64,000 nucleotides of DNA from Comamonadaceae bacterium (GTDB lineage: Bacteria > Pseudomonadota > Gammaproteobacteria > Burkholderiales > Burkholderiaceae_C). The position numbers were made by a program, and so were the translations under genes. Positions 29,258 through 39,357 of this stretch are shown here, piece by piece; position 1 is the stretch's first letter; each line of letters opens with the position of its first letter. Below the pieces are notes generated by a model, which searched no databases, was not told where the DNA came from, and was given only the letters and a program-made list of their open reading frames with translations. Location: positions 1-64,000 of the forward strand of contig CANJPU010000013.1 in NCBI GenBank assembly GCA_947476285.1, given 5' to 3'.

Positions 29258-29824
29258 GTGGCAACGACCGACGTCAACTCCTCCGATAGCCAGCGTGAAC
29301 GCGCGCCGGTGCGCTTGCGTTTGCGCCCCACCATGCAGAGCGATCTGGAATTCGTGCTCTCGCTGGAGCAGGACGATGCCAATTTGCCTTTCATTACACC
29401 GTGGGATCGCGTGCAGCACGAGGGTGCGATCCGTTTCCCCGATTTTCGCCATTTCATCATCGAGGGCGGCGTCGGGCTAGATGCAGTGGGCTTCATGATC
29501 CTGATTGGCTGCCGCAGCCGGCACCAGTCGCTGGAACTCAAGCGCATGGTGGTGCGCGACAAGGGCCAGGGTTATGGCCGCGCCGCATTGCGCATGACCA
29601 AGAAAGTCGCGTTCGATGACCTGGGCGCCCACCGTTTGTGGCTTGACTTCAAAAGCCACAACACCCGCGCCAGGGCGCTTTACGAGTCGGAGGGCTTCAT
29701 TGTGGAGGGCACCTTGCGCGAGGCAGTTCGTGTTGCCGGCGGGTTCGATTCGCTGGTGGTGATGTCCATGCTGCAGCCCGAGTTCACCGCCCGGCGTGGC
29801 CGCGCACTGGAATTGCACGCATGA
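29258..29824 (+). CDS. GNAT family N-acetyltransferase
   Basis: The 188-residue protein shows the GNAT acetyl-CoA-binding motif A (MVVRDKGQGYGRAALRMTKK) and the motif B end HNTRARALYESEGFIVEGTL. The GTG start 8 bp after parE was chosen because the frame then covers the whole acyltransferase fold. The substrate is unknown. It overlaps the next gene by ATGA. Confidence 0.85.
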   Translation: MATTDVNSSDSQRERAPVRLRLRPTMQSDLEFVLSLEQDDANLPFITPWDRVQHEGAIRFPDFRHFIIEGGVGLDAVGFMILIGCRSRHQSLELKRMVVRDKGQGYGRAALRMTKKVAFDDLGAHRLWLDFKSHNTRARALYESEGFIVEGTLREAVRVAGGFDSLVVMSMLQPEFTARRGRALELHA

Positions 29825-30669
29825 TCGCCAAGACACTCGCCCGCACCGCCGCTGCGCTGCTGCTGTATGGCGCGGCGCTTTGCAGTGCGCATGCCGATGT
29901 GTGGGGCTATGTCGATGCCAAGGGCGTGGCGCACTTTGCAGCACAGAAGCTGGACGCGCGCTATGAATTGTTCTTTCGTGGCGGTGAGAGTTTCGACACT
30001 GCCAAGGACATTGCTACACCCCGGGAAGTTTCGGTGCCCACCGCCCCGCCTGCGTTGGTTGCCTTCTTTGAGGTGTCCAATGGCTACAAGCAGGTCAAGC
30101 ACCACTTGCGCGAGGCCTCCCTGGCCAATGACATCGACTACGAACTGCTCAAAGCCCTGATCGCCACCGAGTCGGGCTTTGATGCGCGGGCGGTCTCGCC
30201 CAAGGGAGCCGTGGGGCTGATGCAGATCATGCCTACCACCGCACAGCGTTACGGTGTCAGTTCGGACAGCAAGACGCGGGTGGAAAGGAAGCTCACCGAT
30301 CCCAAGACCAATATCGGCACCGGCACGCGCTATCTACGCCACTTGCTTGATCTTTTCTCCGGCAGCATGGAACTGGCTCTGGCCGCCTACAACGCCGGCG
30401 AAGGCGCAGTGCAGCGCGCCGGCAACAAAATACCCAACTATCCAGAAACGCAGAACTACGTCAAGACTGTCATGCAGCTCTATCGGATGCTCAAGCCGCC
30501 TGCCATGAAGCCGCCGATCGCTGCCGCCGTCTTGCCGCCACCCGTGCGCGTTCGCATGGAGCTGGCTGCGGGCGGAGCCGTTGGGCGCGGCAACATGCCT
30601 GCGTCGCTGCAGGCGATGCCGCCGGTGGCCTCGGCCATGCAGTCAGTGTCGCTAAATGAGCGCGATTGA
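29821..30669 (+). CDS. Lytic transglycosylase (SLT domain)
   Basis: The 282-residue secreted protein has a signal peptide (AALLLYGAALCSAHA), a DUF4124-like start (DVWGYVDAKGVAHFA) and a C-terminal SLT domain with catalytic Glu117 in IATESGFD followed by GAVGLMQIMPTTAQRYGV and ALAAYNAGEGAV. It cleaves peptidoglycan with anhydro-muropeptide formation. A Pro/Ala-rich tail follows. Confidence 0.9.
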   Translation: MIAKTLARTAAALLLYGAALCSAHADVWGYVDAKGVAHFAAQKLDARYELFFRGGESFDTAKDIATPREVSVPTAPPALVAFFEVSNGYKQVKHHLREASLANDIDYELLKALIATESGFDARAVSPKGAVGLMQIMPTTAQRYGVSSDSKTRVERKLTDPKTNIGTGTRYLRHLLDLFSGSMELALAAYNAGEGAVQRAGNKIPNYPETQNYVKTVMQLYRMLKPPAMKPPIAAAVLPPPVRVRMELAAGGAVGRGNMPASLQAMPPVASAMQSVSLNERD

Positions 30670-30723
30670 CATGCCCACGAACATGCGTTGTGCTTCAAGG
30701 GTCAGACGATTGGAGGAAGCCAA

Positions 30724-31866
30724 TTGATCCCCTTGCCGAACGATTCCGACGTATTGGTGGCCTTGGGTGCGCTGGCCGGAGCTCAGGTGCTGATCGTTTG
30801 CCTGAGCGTAATCATTGCCAACGCCTACCGCGAGCGTGCCTTGCTGCTGCACGGCGCCACCACCATGATGGGCGTGCTGGCAGTGCAGACACTGGTGGGC
30901 GGACATGCGGTGGTTGCTGAGTCGGTCATGCTGATGGTGTTGGCATTGGGCGGCTTGCAACTGCGAGAGTTGGTCACCCACACCGGTGCGATGCGCACAC
31001 CCCGCGTGCTGTTGGTGGGCACCAGTGTGGTCCTGTTGCCGGCACTGGCCATCGTGGATTTCTTCACTGCCTGGCACCTGCTGCTGCCCGGTCTGGCTGT
31101 CTGGGCCGCAGTGGTCATGGTGGTGATGCTGCGCGCATGGCCGCAGAGCAAGCCCTGGACCTGGTGGCTGGTACCGGGCAAGCTGTCGCTGACCGCTGCC
31201 GCAGGCTGGCTTGGCTGGCGCTCACTCGATGCCCAGCCCGACCCTGCCCTGCCCTTGGCCGCCATGCTCACTGTCTGGACTGTTGCCGTGTTCCTGGCCA
31301 CCACCTGGCGCAACAGAATTCTTGGCGAAACGCAGTTGCGTGTGGATGCGCGCAACACGGTCGACCCATTGACCGGCCTGTCCACGCCGATGATTTTCTA
31401 CGACAGGGTGCAGGCTGTGCGCAGCCTGATTCGTCGCTATGGGCACCCCAGCGTGCTGCTGCTGGTTCACATCGAAGGTCTTTCGAAGCTGGCTGGCGAG
31501 TTCGGGCCCGAGACAGCCGAATCCGCGGTGCTCGTGTCTGCGGATCGCATTCAGCATGCCTTGCGCGACGGCGATGTCGCAGCCCGGCTGGCACATTCGC
31601 GCATTGCGGTCCTGGCCGAGGGCATGTCCCTGGCCGAGGGCGCTTCCAATCTGGCCAGTCGCATCCTGGTGGCTGGCCTGAAAGAGCCACTGCCTGCGGC
31701 GCCCACAGAGTTCATCCATTTCCGCATTGTGCTGGCGGCCATTCCGCCGACCGACATGCCTGCCAGGGCCTTGCTTCAACGCATGAGCGCTCTGCTCGAT
31801 GAGCAGGTGGCGTCTGGCTCGGACCGGCGCATCGTCACGCTCTCAGCCGAAGATTTTCGTTTGTGA
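30724..31866 (+). CDS. Membrane protein with degenerate GGDEF domain
   Basis: About 380 residues: six or so membrane helices (about 5-200) followed by a GGDEF-like domain beginning NTVDPLTGLSTPMIFYDRVQ. The catalytic loop reads LAHSRIAVLAEG in place of GGDEF, so cyclic-di-GMP synthesis is unlikely and a sensory or structural role is inferred. The start is a TTG with GGAGG seven bases upstream; an earlier in-frame TTG lacks such a site. It lies between the transglycosylase and parC. Confidence 0.75.
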   Translation: MIPLPNDSDVLVALGALAGAQVLIVCLSVIIANAYRERALLLHGATTMMGVLAVQTLVGGHAVVAESVMLMVLALGGLQLRELVTHTGAMRTPRVLLVGTSVVLLPALAIVDFFTAWHLLLPGLAVWAAVVMVVMLRAWPQSKPWTWWLVPGKLSLTAAAGWLGWRSLDAQPDPALPLAAMLTVWTVAVFLATTWRNRILGETQLRVDARNTVDPLTGLSTPMIFYDRVQAVRSLIRRYGHPSVLLLVHIEGLSKLAGEFGPETAESAVLVSADRIQHALRDGDVAARLAHSRIAVLAEGMSLAEGASNLASRILVAGLKEPLPAAPTEFIHFRIVLAAIPPTDMPARALLQRMSALLDEQVASGSDRRIVTLSAEDFRL

Positions 31867-31923
31867 GTTCGCGGCTTTGATATTCTTTTTTCTCCTTTTT
31901 GATTTTCGATTGACGACAAGTTC

Positions 31924-34257
31924 ATGGAGCAAGTGCTGATTTCCCTGGATGCCGGTGATGGCGGCGACAACAACGAACTGGACCTAGCCTCCTATGCCCA
32001 GCGTGCCTATCTCGAATACGCGCTCAGCGTGGTCAAGGGCCGCGCACTTCCTGATGTGTGTGATGGCCAAAAGCCGGTGCAGCGGCGCATTCTCTACTCG
32101 ATGTCGCGCATGGGGCTGGGCTTTACCGGTGCGGGTGGCGCCCGGCCGGTCAAGAGCGCGCGCGTGGTGGGTGATGTGCTGGGCCGTTTTCATCCGCATG
32201 GCGACCAGGCCGCGTATGACGCACTGGTTCGCATGGCCCAGGATTTTTCGCAGCGCTACCCCCTGATCGACGGCCAGGGCAACTTCGGTAGCCGAGATGG
32301 CGACGGCGCAGCGGCCATGCGCTACACCGAGGCGCGCTTGTCGCGCATCACCAATTTGCTGCTTGACGAAATCGACGAAGGCACGGTCGAGTTCATCCCC
32401 AACTACGACGGCAGTACCCAGGAACCTGCGCAACTGCCTGCGCGTCTTCCCTTTGCCTTGCTCAATGGCGCAAGCGGCATCGCGGTCGGGTTGGCCACCG
32501 AGATTCCCAGCCATAACCTGGGCGAAGTGGCGCAAGCCTGCGTCGCACTGATTCGCAATCCCAAGCTCGATGAAGACGAACTGGCCGTTCTGCTGCCCGG
32601 CCCCGACTATCCCGGCGGAGGCCAGATCATCAGCCCGCCCGCTGACATCGCGCAGGCCTACCGCACCGGGCGTGGCTCACTCAAGGTGCGTGCCTGCTGG
32701 AAGATCGAAGAGCTCGCGCGCGGCCAGTGGCAACTGGTGGTGCATGAATTACCGCCCGGCGTCAGCACGCAGAAAGTGCTGGAGGAAATCGAAGAGATCA
32801 CCAATCCCAAGGTCAAGGCCGGCAAGAAGGCTCTGGGCCAGGAGCAGGTGCAACTCAAGCAGACCATGCTGGCCGTGCTCGATGCGGTGCGCGACGAATC
32901 CAGCAAGGATGCAGCGGTGCGCATCGTCCTGGAGCCCAAGACCAGCCGCATCAGCCAAGCTGAATTTGTTGGCACGCTGCTGGCGCACACCAGCCTGGAG
33001 AGCTCCTCGCCGATCAACCTCACCAGTATCGGGCTGGATGGCAGGCCAGTGCAGAAGTCGCTGCGCCAGATGATGCTGGAGTGGATCGAGTTTCGCCAGG
33101 CCACCATCGAGCGGCGCTCGCGCCACCGGCTGGGCAAGGTCACCGATCGCATTCACATCCTCGAAGGCCGGCAACTCGTCTTGCTCAACATCGACGAGGT
33201 CATCGCCATCATCCGCCGCAGCGATGAGCCCAAGGCGGCGCTGATCGCGCGATTCGCGCTCAGCGACCGCCAGGCCGAGGACATTCTTGAAATTCGGCTG
33301 CGCCAGCTTGCCAGGCTTGAGGCAATCAAGATCGAGCAGGAGCTCAAGGAATTGCGCCTGGACCAAACCCGGCTTGAGGAGATTTTGGCTAGCCCCACCG
33401 CACTGCGCCGCCTGATGATCAAAGAGATCGAGCAGGACGCCAAACAATTCGCCGATGCTCGTCGCACCCTGATTCAGGCCGACAAGAAAGCGATTGTCGA
33501 AATCAAGGTGATAGATGAGCCAGTCACTGTGGTGGTGTCCGACAAAGCTTGGGTGCGCGCGCGCCAGGGTCATGGCCATGAAGCCGCGAGCTTTGCATTC
33601 AAGGCGGGTGACGGGCTCTACGGCACCTTCGAGTGCCGCACCGTTGACACCTTGCTGGCGTTTGGCAGCAATGGCAGGGTCTATTCAGTGCCGGTTTCCG
33701 CGTTGCCCGGTGCGCGAGGCGACGGCCAGCCCCTGACCACTTTGATAGAGCTGGAGGCCGGCACCCAGTTGCAGCACTACTTCGCCGGTGCACCCGGCGC
33801 ATGGTTGCTGCTGAGCAGCTCTGGTGGCTACGGCTTTCTGGCGACCGTGGAGAACATGACTTCGCGCTTGAAGGCTGGCAAGTCCTTCATCAGCTGCGGC
33901 GAGGGCGAAACTGTGTGCCGCCCATCGCCGGCCAACGTGGCGCCGCAAGCACCCGCGACCCACGTGGCGTGTGTGTCAGAGGGCGGTCGCATTCTCACGT
34001 TCGAGATCACCGAACTCAAGCCCATGGCCAATGGCGGCCGCGGCCTGATGCTGATTGACCTGGACGCCAAGGACACCCTGGCCGGTGCTGCGGCTTACAC
34101 CCGCAGCGTGAAGATCTCGGGCATCGGGCGCGGCGGCAAGGAACGCGAGGAGACCCTGGAGATTCGTTCGCTCAACAACGCCCGCGCTGTGCGTGGCCGC
34201 AAGGGGCGCGCATCAGATTTTGGCTTCAAGCCGACCTCGGTTGTGCGGGTGGAGTAG
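31924..34257 (+). CDS. parC: DNA topoisomerase IV subunit A
   Basis: The 777-residue decatenase subunit has [16 protein letters not shown], the active-site Tyr in [11 protein letters not shown] and a C-terminal beta-pinwheel region. In the quinolone-resistance region the sequence is [12 protein letters not shown], with Gln95 where E. coli ParC has Ser80 and Asp99 where it has Glu84. It pairs with ParE encoded upstream to unlink daughter chromosomes. Confidence 0.97.
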   Translation: MEQVLISLDAGDGGDNNELDLASYAQRAYLEYALSVVKGRALPDVCDGQKPVQRRILYSMSRMGLGFTGAGGARPVKSARVVGDVLGRFHPHGDQAAYDALVRMAQDFSQRYPLIDGQGNFGSRDGDGAAAMRYTEARLSRITNLLLDEIDEGTVEFIPNYDGSTQEPAQLPARLPFALLNGASGIAVGLATEIPSHNLGEVAQACVALIRNPKLDEDELAVLLPGPDYPGGGQIISPPADIAQAYRTGRGSLKVRACWKIEELARGQWQLVVHELPPGVSTQKVLEEIEEITNPKVKAGKKALGQEQVQLKQTMLAVLDAVRDESSKDAAVRIVLEPKTSRISQAEFVGTLLAHTSLESSSPINLTSIGLDGRPVQKSLRQMMLEWIEFRQATIERRSRHRLGKVTDRIHILEGRQLVLLNIDEVIAIIRRSDEPKAALIARFALSDRQAEDILEIRLRQLARLEAIKIEQELKELRLDQTRLEEILASPTALRRLMIKEIEQDAKQFADARRTLIQADKKAIVEIKVIDEPVTVVVSDKAWVRARQGHGHEAASFAFKAGDGLYGTFECRTVDTLLAFGSNGRVYSVPVSALPGARGDGQPLTTLIELEAGTQLQHYFAGAPGAWLLLSSSGGYGFLATVENMTSRLKAGKSFISCGEGETVCRPSPANVAPQAPATHVACVSEGGRILTFEITELKPMANGGRGLMLIDLDAKDTLAGAAAYTRSVKISGIGRGGKEREETLEIRSLNNARAVRGRKGRASDFGFKPTSVVRVE

Positions 34258-34273
34258 CGGGCATTGGCTGCTT

Positions 34274-34292
34274 GCGCCTTGGCCGCAGGCGC
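34274..34292. terminator. Possible bidirectional terminator between parC and ridA-like gene
   Basis: GCGCCT-TGGCCGC-AGGCGC is a 6-bp stem in the 46-bp convergent gap. No T-tract follows, so support is weak. Confidence 0.3.
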
Positions 34293-34303
34293 GGCCAGGC
34301 TCC

Positions 34304-34759
34304 TCAGCTCACCTCGGCGATCAGCTCGATCTCTACGCAAGCTCCCATCGGAATCTGCGCCACGCCAAAGGCGCTGCGCGCGTGCGCGCCCTTGTCGCCA
34401 AAAACCTGGCCCAGCAGTTCGCTGGCGCCGTTGGTGACCAAATGGTGTTCGGTGAAATCGGGGCTGGAGTTGACCAGGCCAAGCACTTTGACGATGCGAG
34501 TGACGCGGGTGAGGTCGCCTACAGCGGCCTGCAAGGTACCCATCAGATCAATGGCCACCGCGCGCGCCGCAGCCTTGCCTTCTTCGGTGTTCATGGTCTT
34601 GCCGAGTTGACCCACCCAGGCCTTGCCATCTTTCTTGGCAACATGGCCTGAAAGAAAGACCAGATTGCCGGTGCGCACAAAGGGCACGTAGGCGGCCGCG
34701 GGGGTGGACACTGGCGGCAGCGAGATGTTCAATTCCTTAAGTTTGTCGTAGACGCTCAT
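34304..34759 (-). CDS. RidA/YjgF-family protein
   Basis: The 151-residue protein has the RidA fold signatures LVFLSGHVAKKDG and the C-terminal GARSAFGVAQIPMGACVEIEL-like region. Canonical RidA deaminates reactive enamine/imine intermediates; this longer branch (YjgH-like) lacks an assigned substrate. The transglutaminase gene lies 19 bp upstream on the same strand. Confidence 0.85.
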   Translation of the reverse strand: MSVYDKLKELNISLPPVSTPAAAYVPFVRTGNLVFLSGHVAKKDGKAWVGQLGKTMNTEEGKAAARAVAIDLMGTLQAAVGDLTRVTRIVKVLGLVNSSPDFTEHHLVTNGASELLGQVFGDKGAHARSAFGVAQIPMGACVEIELIAEVS

Positions 34760-34778
34760 GTGGAGATCTCCTTGGGGT

Positions 34779-35693
34779 TCAGGAGATTGTAGAAGCCGGC
34801 GTCACCGTGACTGCCACTCGCAGTTTGTGCTTGGCCCCACCATGGATCACGCCGCGCATCGGCGAGACGTCCGAGTAGTCGCGTCCGGTGGCAAGTGTCA
34901 CATAGTCCTGGCCCGGCGTGCGGTTGTTGGTGGGGTCCAGGTCTGCCCACTCGCCCAAGCTGCCGGGCGGGCCGGGCAGATACAGCGACACCCACGCGTG
35001 CGATGCATCGCTGCCCACCAGTCGCGGCCGGCCAGGCGGCGGCGAGGTGAGAAGGTAGCCGCTGACGTAGCGTGCCGGCAAGCCCAGGCTGCGCAGGCAA
35101 GCCAGCATGATGTGGGCAAAGTCCTGGCACACGCCTTTGCGCATTTGCAGCACCTGCAGGGCCGGTGTGCTGACGTCGGTGGCCTCAGGCTCGTACTCGA
35201 AGTCGCTGTGAATGCGCTCCATCAGTTCGCGTGCTGCTTCGATCAGGGGCCTTTGAGTTGCGAAGCTGGGTTGTGCGTAGGCCAGAAAGTTTTCATGGCG
35301 CGGCACATAGGGCGAGGCGAAGGCAAACTCGGCTGCCGGGTCATAGGCAGCCTGCCGGTGGTAGCGCATGCGCTCGCAGGCGTCTTCCCAGGGCATGTCG
35401 TTGCTGATGGGGCTGGGCTGCGTGGTGAGCACAGTACTGAGGGCTACCACCTCCAGCGTGTCGTGCTCGGAGTTGAGGCTGAAGAAAGCGCGGGTGTTGC
35501 CGTAGACGTCGAAGGTCTCGCTGCGTTGTGCGGGGGTCGGTTCAATGCGCAGTTCGTGGCTGAGCAACTGCTGGCGCACTGTGTGCGATGGCTTCAAGTG
35601 CGCCATGTGCTGCGCGGTTTTGACGGGCGGTGAATACGCGTAGTGCGTTTCATGCACGACGCGCAGCAATAGGGGGGGCGTGGCCGTGCTCAA
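34779..35693 (-). CDS. Transglutaminase-like cysteine protease-fold protein
   Basis: The 304-residue protein has an N-terminal beta domain (LLLRVVHETHYAYSPPVKTA) and a transglutaminase core with Cys189 (KGVCQDFAHIML), His (SDASHAWVSLYL) and Asp (WADLDPTNN). No signal peptide is seen, so it is probably cytoplasmic. It starts 2 bp after the stop of the ATP-grasp/alpha-E fusion gene on the same strand, so the two form an operon. This family combination has been predicted to act on peptide-like bonds. Confidence 0.9.
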   Translation of the reverse strand: MSTATPPLLLRVVHETHYAYSPPVKTAQHMAHLKPSHTVRQQLLSHELRIEPTPAQRSETFDVYGNTRAFFSLNSEHDTLEVVALSTVLTTQPSPISNDMPWEDACERMRYHRQAAYDPAAEFAFASPYVPRHENFLAYAQPSFATQRPLIEAARELMERIHSDFEYEPEATDVSTPALQVLQMRKGVCQDFAHIMLACLRSLGLPARYVSGYLLTSPPPGRPRLVGSDASHAWVSLYLPGPPGSLGEWADLDPTNNRTPGQDYVTLATGRDYSDVSPMRGVIHGGAKHKLRVAVTVTPASTIS

Positions 35694-35695
35694 AG

Positions 35696-38293
35696 TTATG
35701 CCCCAACGCTGTAGCGAGCGTCACCCGAGTGCGTGAAATAGCGCGAGCCCAGATTGTCCGAAAGCTTGTAAGCAGCATCGGTGCAGGTTTGGAGTAGTTC
35801 CAACAATCGGGCGTAGCGGCCCTGGGCATCGCGCTCACACAGCGCTGACAGCGACCACTTCTTTGGATCGGGCACGGTCAAGGCGATGTCGGGCATTTCA
35901 CCCGGGGCGCTGCCGGCTAGCTTCGCAAGGCGCCCGCGCAGGGTTTGCGCCACCCAGGCCAGCGAGCGTGGGTTGTCGCGGTCCAGCAGCAGCAGGTCAA
36001 GCAGGGCGGGAATGTCGTGGCGCTGTTGGTAGCGCGCATGGAAGGTGATGGTGCTGTCGAACAAGGCAACCACGGCTTCGAAGCCGCCCTGGTCCAGCCA
36101 AGCATCTGTCTCGACTGCCCAGCCCAGCGCAGACGCAAGAAACCCCAGGCGTTCCAGATGCCGCCCGCTGGACAAGAGACGCCAGCCATCGTCGCGTGTC
36201 ATGCGATCGGTCTGGGCGCCGGTCATCGCGGCGGTGTAGCCCGAGAGCGTTTCGAGTGCGCGTAAAGCCTCCACCGAAGAGTAGTCGCCGCCCTCGGTGA
36301 AAGCCTTGCAATCGCGCGTGAACCCTTGCTCTGCTCGAACGATCACGTTCCATTGCTCGGTAGACAGGCGTTCGCGCACTGCGCCGGCCGCGCCGCGCAA
36401 GGCGGCCAGGTTGAAGCCGACGCTGGTAGCGCCGGTGGCATCGCCCAAGGCTGCAATCAGTGAGCGCTCAAACACCCGGCGTGCCTGTGTCGCGGCGGGC
36501 ACGGCAGGCACGATGAGGGCATTGTCCACCGCCATTTCGCTCAGCCAGGCCAGCAGTGGCTGGGATGATTGGTCTTCGCCGTTTAAGTTCTCGAGGGTGA
36601 GACGGGCCAGGCGTGCGCTGTTCTCGGTGCGCTCGGTGTAGCGACCCAGCCAGAACAGGTTTTCGCCGGCACGGCTGGTGACACTGCGGCTGCGGTGAGC
36701 AACGCTCGCTGCTGGCTGGTCGTGATGCAGCAGCGTGGTGGTGTCAACTTCGCCTTCGGTGAGCACCCAGGTGTCGGCGCTGCTGCCGCCGCGCTGCATG
36801 GAGGCGATGTCCAGGGTCGTGCCGGCGATGCGGGTGAGGCCACCCGGCAGCACTCGCCAGGACTGAGGGCCGTCTGACACCGCGAACACGCGCAGCATCA
36901 TGGAGCGCGGGATGATTCGCTCGCCAGCGAGGGTGTGTTTCCAGGTAGGCATCTGCGACAGAGGCAGATAAGCTTGTATGGTGTGTAGATCGGCTTCACG
37001 CACGATGCGACCTGTCCATTCGTCCAACTCGCGGCGCGAGAGTGATTTGCCGAGCACGGCCCCGGCGGTTGCGGTGCCGTAAGTGGGCTTGATGACACTG
37101 CTGGCCAACTGCGGCAGCACCGACTGCATCGCAGCGCGCTCACCGCACCACCAGGTGTCCAGTGAAGGCAGGAGCAGTTCTTCATCCAGCAGGTGGCGCG
37201 ACAGCGCGGGCAGAAAGCCCAGCATCGCGGTCGATTCGAGAAAGGCCGAGCCCGGTGCATTGGCCACGAGCACATGGCCTGCGCGTATGGCCTGCAACAG
37301 GCCGGGCACGCCCAGGTGCGAGTCCGCGCGCAGCTCCAGCGGATCGAGGAACTCATCGTCCAGGCGTTTTAGCATGCCGTGTACCGGCTCAAGCCCCTGA
37401 AGCGTCTTTAGGTAGAGGCGCTGGTCGCGTACCGTGAGGTCGCTGCCCTCGACCAGGTCCAGACCCAGGTAGCGCGCGAGGAACGCGTGCTCGAAATAGG
37501 TTTCGTTGTAGGGCCCGGGTGTGAGCAGCACAATGCGCGGCTCGCTGTCGGCCGGACACATGGCACGCAAGCCGTCGGCCAGGGCGCGATAAGTGGCGGC
37601 CAGGCGTTGGACCTTGAGTTCGCGAAACGCCTCGGGGAACATGCGCGAGATGATGAGGCGGTTTTCCAGCAGATAGCCCAGGCCCGATGGTGCCTGAGTG
37701 CGCTGGGAGACCACCTGCCATGAGCCCGCTGGGTTGCGCGCCAGATCGAATGCTGCAATGTGCAAGTGGGTGCCGCCAGCGGGTATGACCCCGTGCATGG
37801 TGCGCAGATAGCCAGGGTGGCCTTGCACCAGCGCGGGCGGCAGCATGTTGGCGGCCAGTAGCTGCTGCGGGCCGTAGACGTCGGCCATGATTCGGTCCAG
37901 CAGCTTGACCCGCTGCAAGACGCCGGTCTCGATCTGCTGCCAGCTCTGCGGTGAAATGATCAGCGGGAATAAATCGAGCGACCAGGGGCGCTGCGGGCCG
38001 TTGGCATCGGCATAGACGTTGTAAGTGACACCGTTGTCGCGCACCTGCCGCTGCAGATTTTGCGTGCGCCGGTTCAGATCGTCGAAGCCTTCGCGGCCGA
38101 GCTTGTCGAAGAATTGCGACCAGGGGGCAGCAGGCAAGGCGGGCACCGGCGCACCCGGCACAGCTGCTGCGCCGCGCAATTCGTCATAGTGTCCGGTGGC
38201 GCAGGGCGGCGCCAGAGATGCGGCAAATGCCGCGGGCGTCTCCTGGGCGTGCGCACCGAAGAGTGATCCAGCCGGGTCGTTGTGATTATCCAC
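35696..38293 (-). CDS. Circularly permuted ATP-grasp protein fused to an alpha-E domain
   Basis: The 865-residue protein holds a COG2308-type ATP-grasp region (about 70-500; SLDLFPLIISPQSWQQIETG, VLLTPGPYNETYFEHAFLAR) and, from about 535, a COG2307-type alpha-E domain (RAGENLFWLGRYTERTENSA). The same domains occur as separate proteins at 45360-47818. ATP-grasp enzymes join a carboxylate to an amine using ATP; alpha-E partners are of unknown role. The substrate is unknown. It is the first gene of a two-gene operon with the transglutaminase. Confidence 0.88.
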   Translation of the reverse strand: MDNHNDPAGSLFGAHAQETPAAFAASLAPPCATGHYDELRGAAAVPGAPVPALPAAPWSQFFDKLGREGFDDLNRRTQNLQRQVRDNGVTYNVYADANGPQRPWSLDLFPLIISPQSWQQIETGVLQRVKLLDRIMADVYGPQQLLAANMLPPALVQGHPGYLRTMHGVIPAGGTHLHIAAFDLARNPAGSWQVVSQRTQAPSGLGYLLENRLIISRMFPEAFRELKVQRLAATYRALADGLRAMCPADSEPRIVLLTPGPYNETYFEHAFLARYLGLDLVEGSDLTVRDQRLYLKTLQGLEPVHGMLKRLDDEFLDPLELRADSHLGVPGLLQAIRAGHVLVANAPGSAFLESTAMLGFLPALSRHLLDEELLLPSLDTWWCGERAAMQSVLPQLASSVIKPTYGTATAGAVLGKSLSRRELDEWTGRIVREADLHTIQAYLPLSQMPTWKHTLAGERIIPRSMMLRVFAVSDGPQSWRVLPGGLTRIAGTTLDIASMQRGGSSADTWVLTEGEVDTTTLLHHDQPAASVAHRSRSVTSRAGENLFWLGRYTERTENSARLARLTLENLNGEDQSSQPLLAWLSEMAVDNALIVPAVPAATQARRVFERSLIAALGDATGATSVGFNLAALRGAAGAVRERLSTEQWNVIVRAEQGFTRDCKAFTEGGDYSSVEALRALETLSGYTAAMTGAQTDRMTRDDGWRLLSSGRHLERLGFLASALGWAVETDAWLDQGGFEAVVALFDSTITFHARYQQRHDIPALLDLLLLDRDNPRSLAWVAQTLRGRLAKLAGSAPGEMPDIALTVPDPKKWSLSALCERDAQGRYARLLELLQTCTDAAYKLSDNLGSRYFTHSGDARYSVGA

Positions 38294-38450
38294 GTCGGGG
38301 CTATTGTCACACCCTCAAGGTCGCGCCATCTTTGCGGCTTCGATCAAATCGAGGGCTTGTTGCATGTGGACGACGTTGCAGCACTATCAAGGTGCATGCA
38401 TCGCGCGGGGAAACTGCTCGATCGGGCCGTGCTCTGAAGCACAATCGGGC

Positions 38451-39221
38451 ATGGCTTCGAATCCTCTTTCAGCGCCCTCATCGGCTCCACCCATCGATCC
38501 GCTCTTGCTGACTTCAGCGCGCGTCGTGACTTTCGACGGGCAGCGGCTGCTCACCAATGCCAGCGGCTTCTTCTTTGAACGTGGGGACAGATTGTTCCTG
38601 GTGACAAGCCGGCATGTGATGATCGACGAGCCAAGCAGGCATTTCCCCGATCGCATCGAGATCGAGATGCACATTGATTCGCGCAACATGACGCAGTCCA
38701 CCGGATTTTCAATGCCCCTGTACCGCGACGGCAAAAGCGTGTGGCATCAGGGCAGCGACACTGGCGGCGAGATCGACGTGGCGGTGATCGAGATTGAACG
38801 CAATGCCTTGCCTGCCACTTCTGTGTACCGCGCCTTCACGCCCAAGCATCTGTGCAACGCAAGCGATTCGGTGCCGCTTGGCGCATCGCTGCTTGTGGCG
38901 GGCTTCCCCTTGGGCTTTCATGATGCGCTGCATCACCTGCCCGTGGTGCGCCACGCAGTCAACGCTTCCCCCTTCGGCTTGCGTTTCCAGGGCAAGGGTT
39001 ATTTCCTGACAGATGCCAGAACCCATCGCGGCACCAGCGGCGCGTCCGTGGTGATGCGAGCGTCTGCGCGTGCCGACGGGCTGGGCGAATTGCCTTGGCT
39101 GTTGCTTGGCGTGCATTCATCGCGCATGGATGTGGGCACCCGCGATTTGAAATTGGATGAAGCCCTTGGACTCAATTGCGCCTGGTACGCTGACATTCTG
39201 CTGACCTTGACAAGGGATTGA
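38451..39221 (+). CDS. Trypsin-like serine protease, apparently cytoplasmic
   Basis: The 256-residue protein has a trypsin-fold triad: His55 (VTSRHVMID), Asp109 (GGEIDVAVIEI) and Ser196 (HRGTSGASV). No signal peptide or PDZ domain is seen, so it differs from DegP. The start was chosen at the ATG after ACAATCGGGC, which looks like a -10/leader. It sits between the ATP-grasp/alpha-E fusion and the DUF2126 gene, facing the latter. A role in that cluster is inferred only from position. Confidence 0.78.
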   Translation: MASNPLSAPSSAPPIDPLLLTSARVVTFDGQRLLTNASGFFFERGDRLFLVTSRHVMIDEPSRHFPDRIEIEMHIDSRNMTQSTGFSMPLYRDGKSVWHQGSDTGGEIDVAVIEIERNALPATSVYRAFTPKHLCNASDSVPLGASLLVAGFPLGFHDALHHLPVVRHAVNASPFGLRFQGKGYFLTDARTHRGTSGASVVMRASARADGLGELPWLLLGVHSSRMDVGTRDLKLDEALGLNCAWYADILLTLTRD

Positions 39222-39317
39222 GGAGGGCGGGGTTCATCTGCCTGTTTGACGGGCATGCCCCATCCGCACCGCATGAATACTGGTCCTGTGATAACTTTCC
39301 AGCGTTAACCAACAGAC

Positions 39318-39340
39318 TTGTCCACAGGCGCAGTGGATAA
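39318..39340. promoter_or_regulatory. Pair of DnaA-box-like sites in a convergent gap
   Basis: TTGTCCACA (39318-39326, plus) and TTATCCACT (39332-39340, minus) each match the DnaA box TTATNCACA with one difference, in opposite orientations 5 bp apart. They may be chance or a DnaA-binding cluster. Confidence 0.3.
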
Positions 39341-39357
39341 GCGGCCACCGGCCAATG

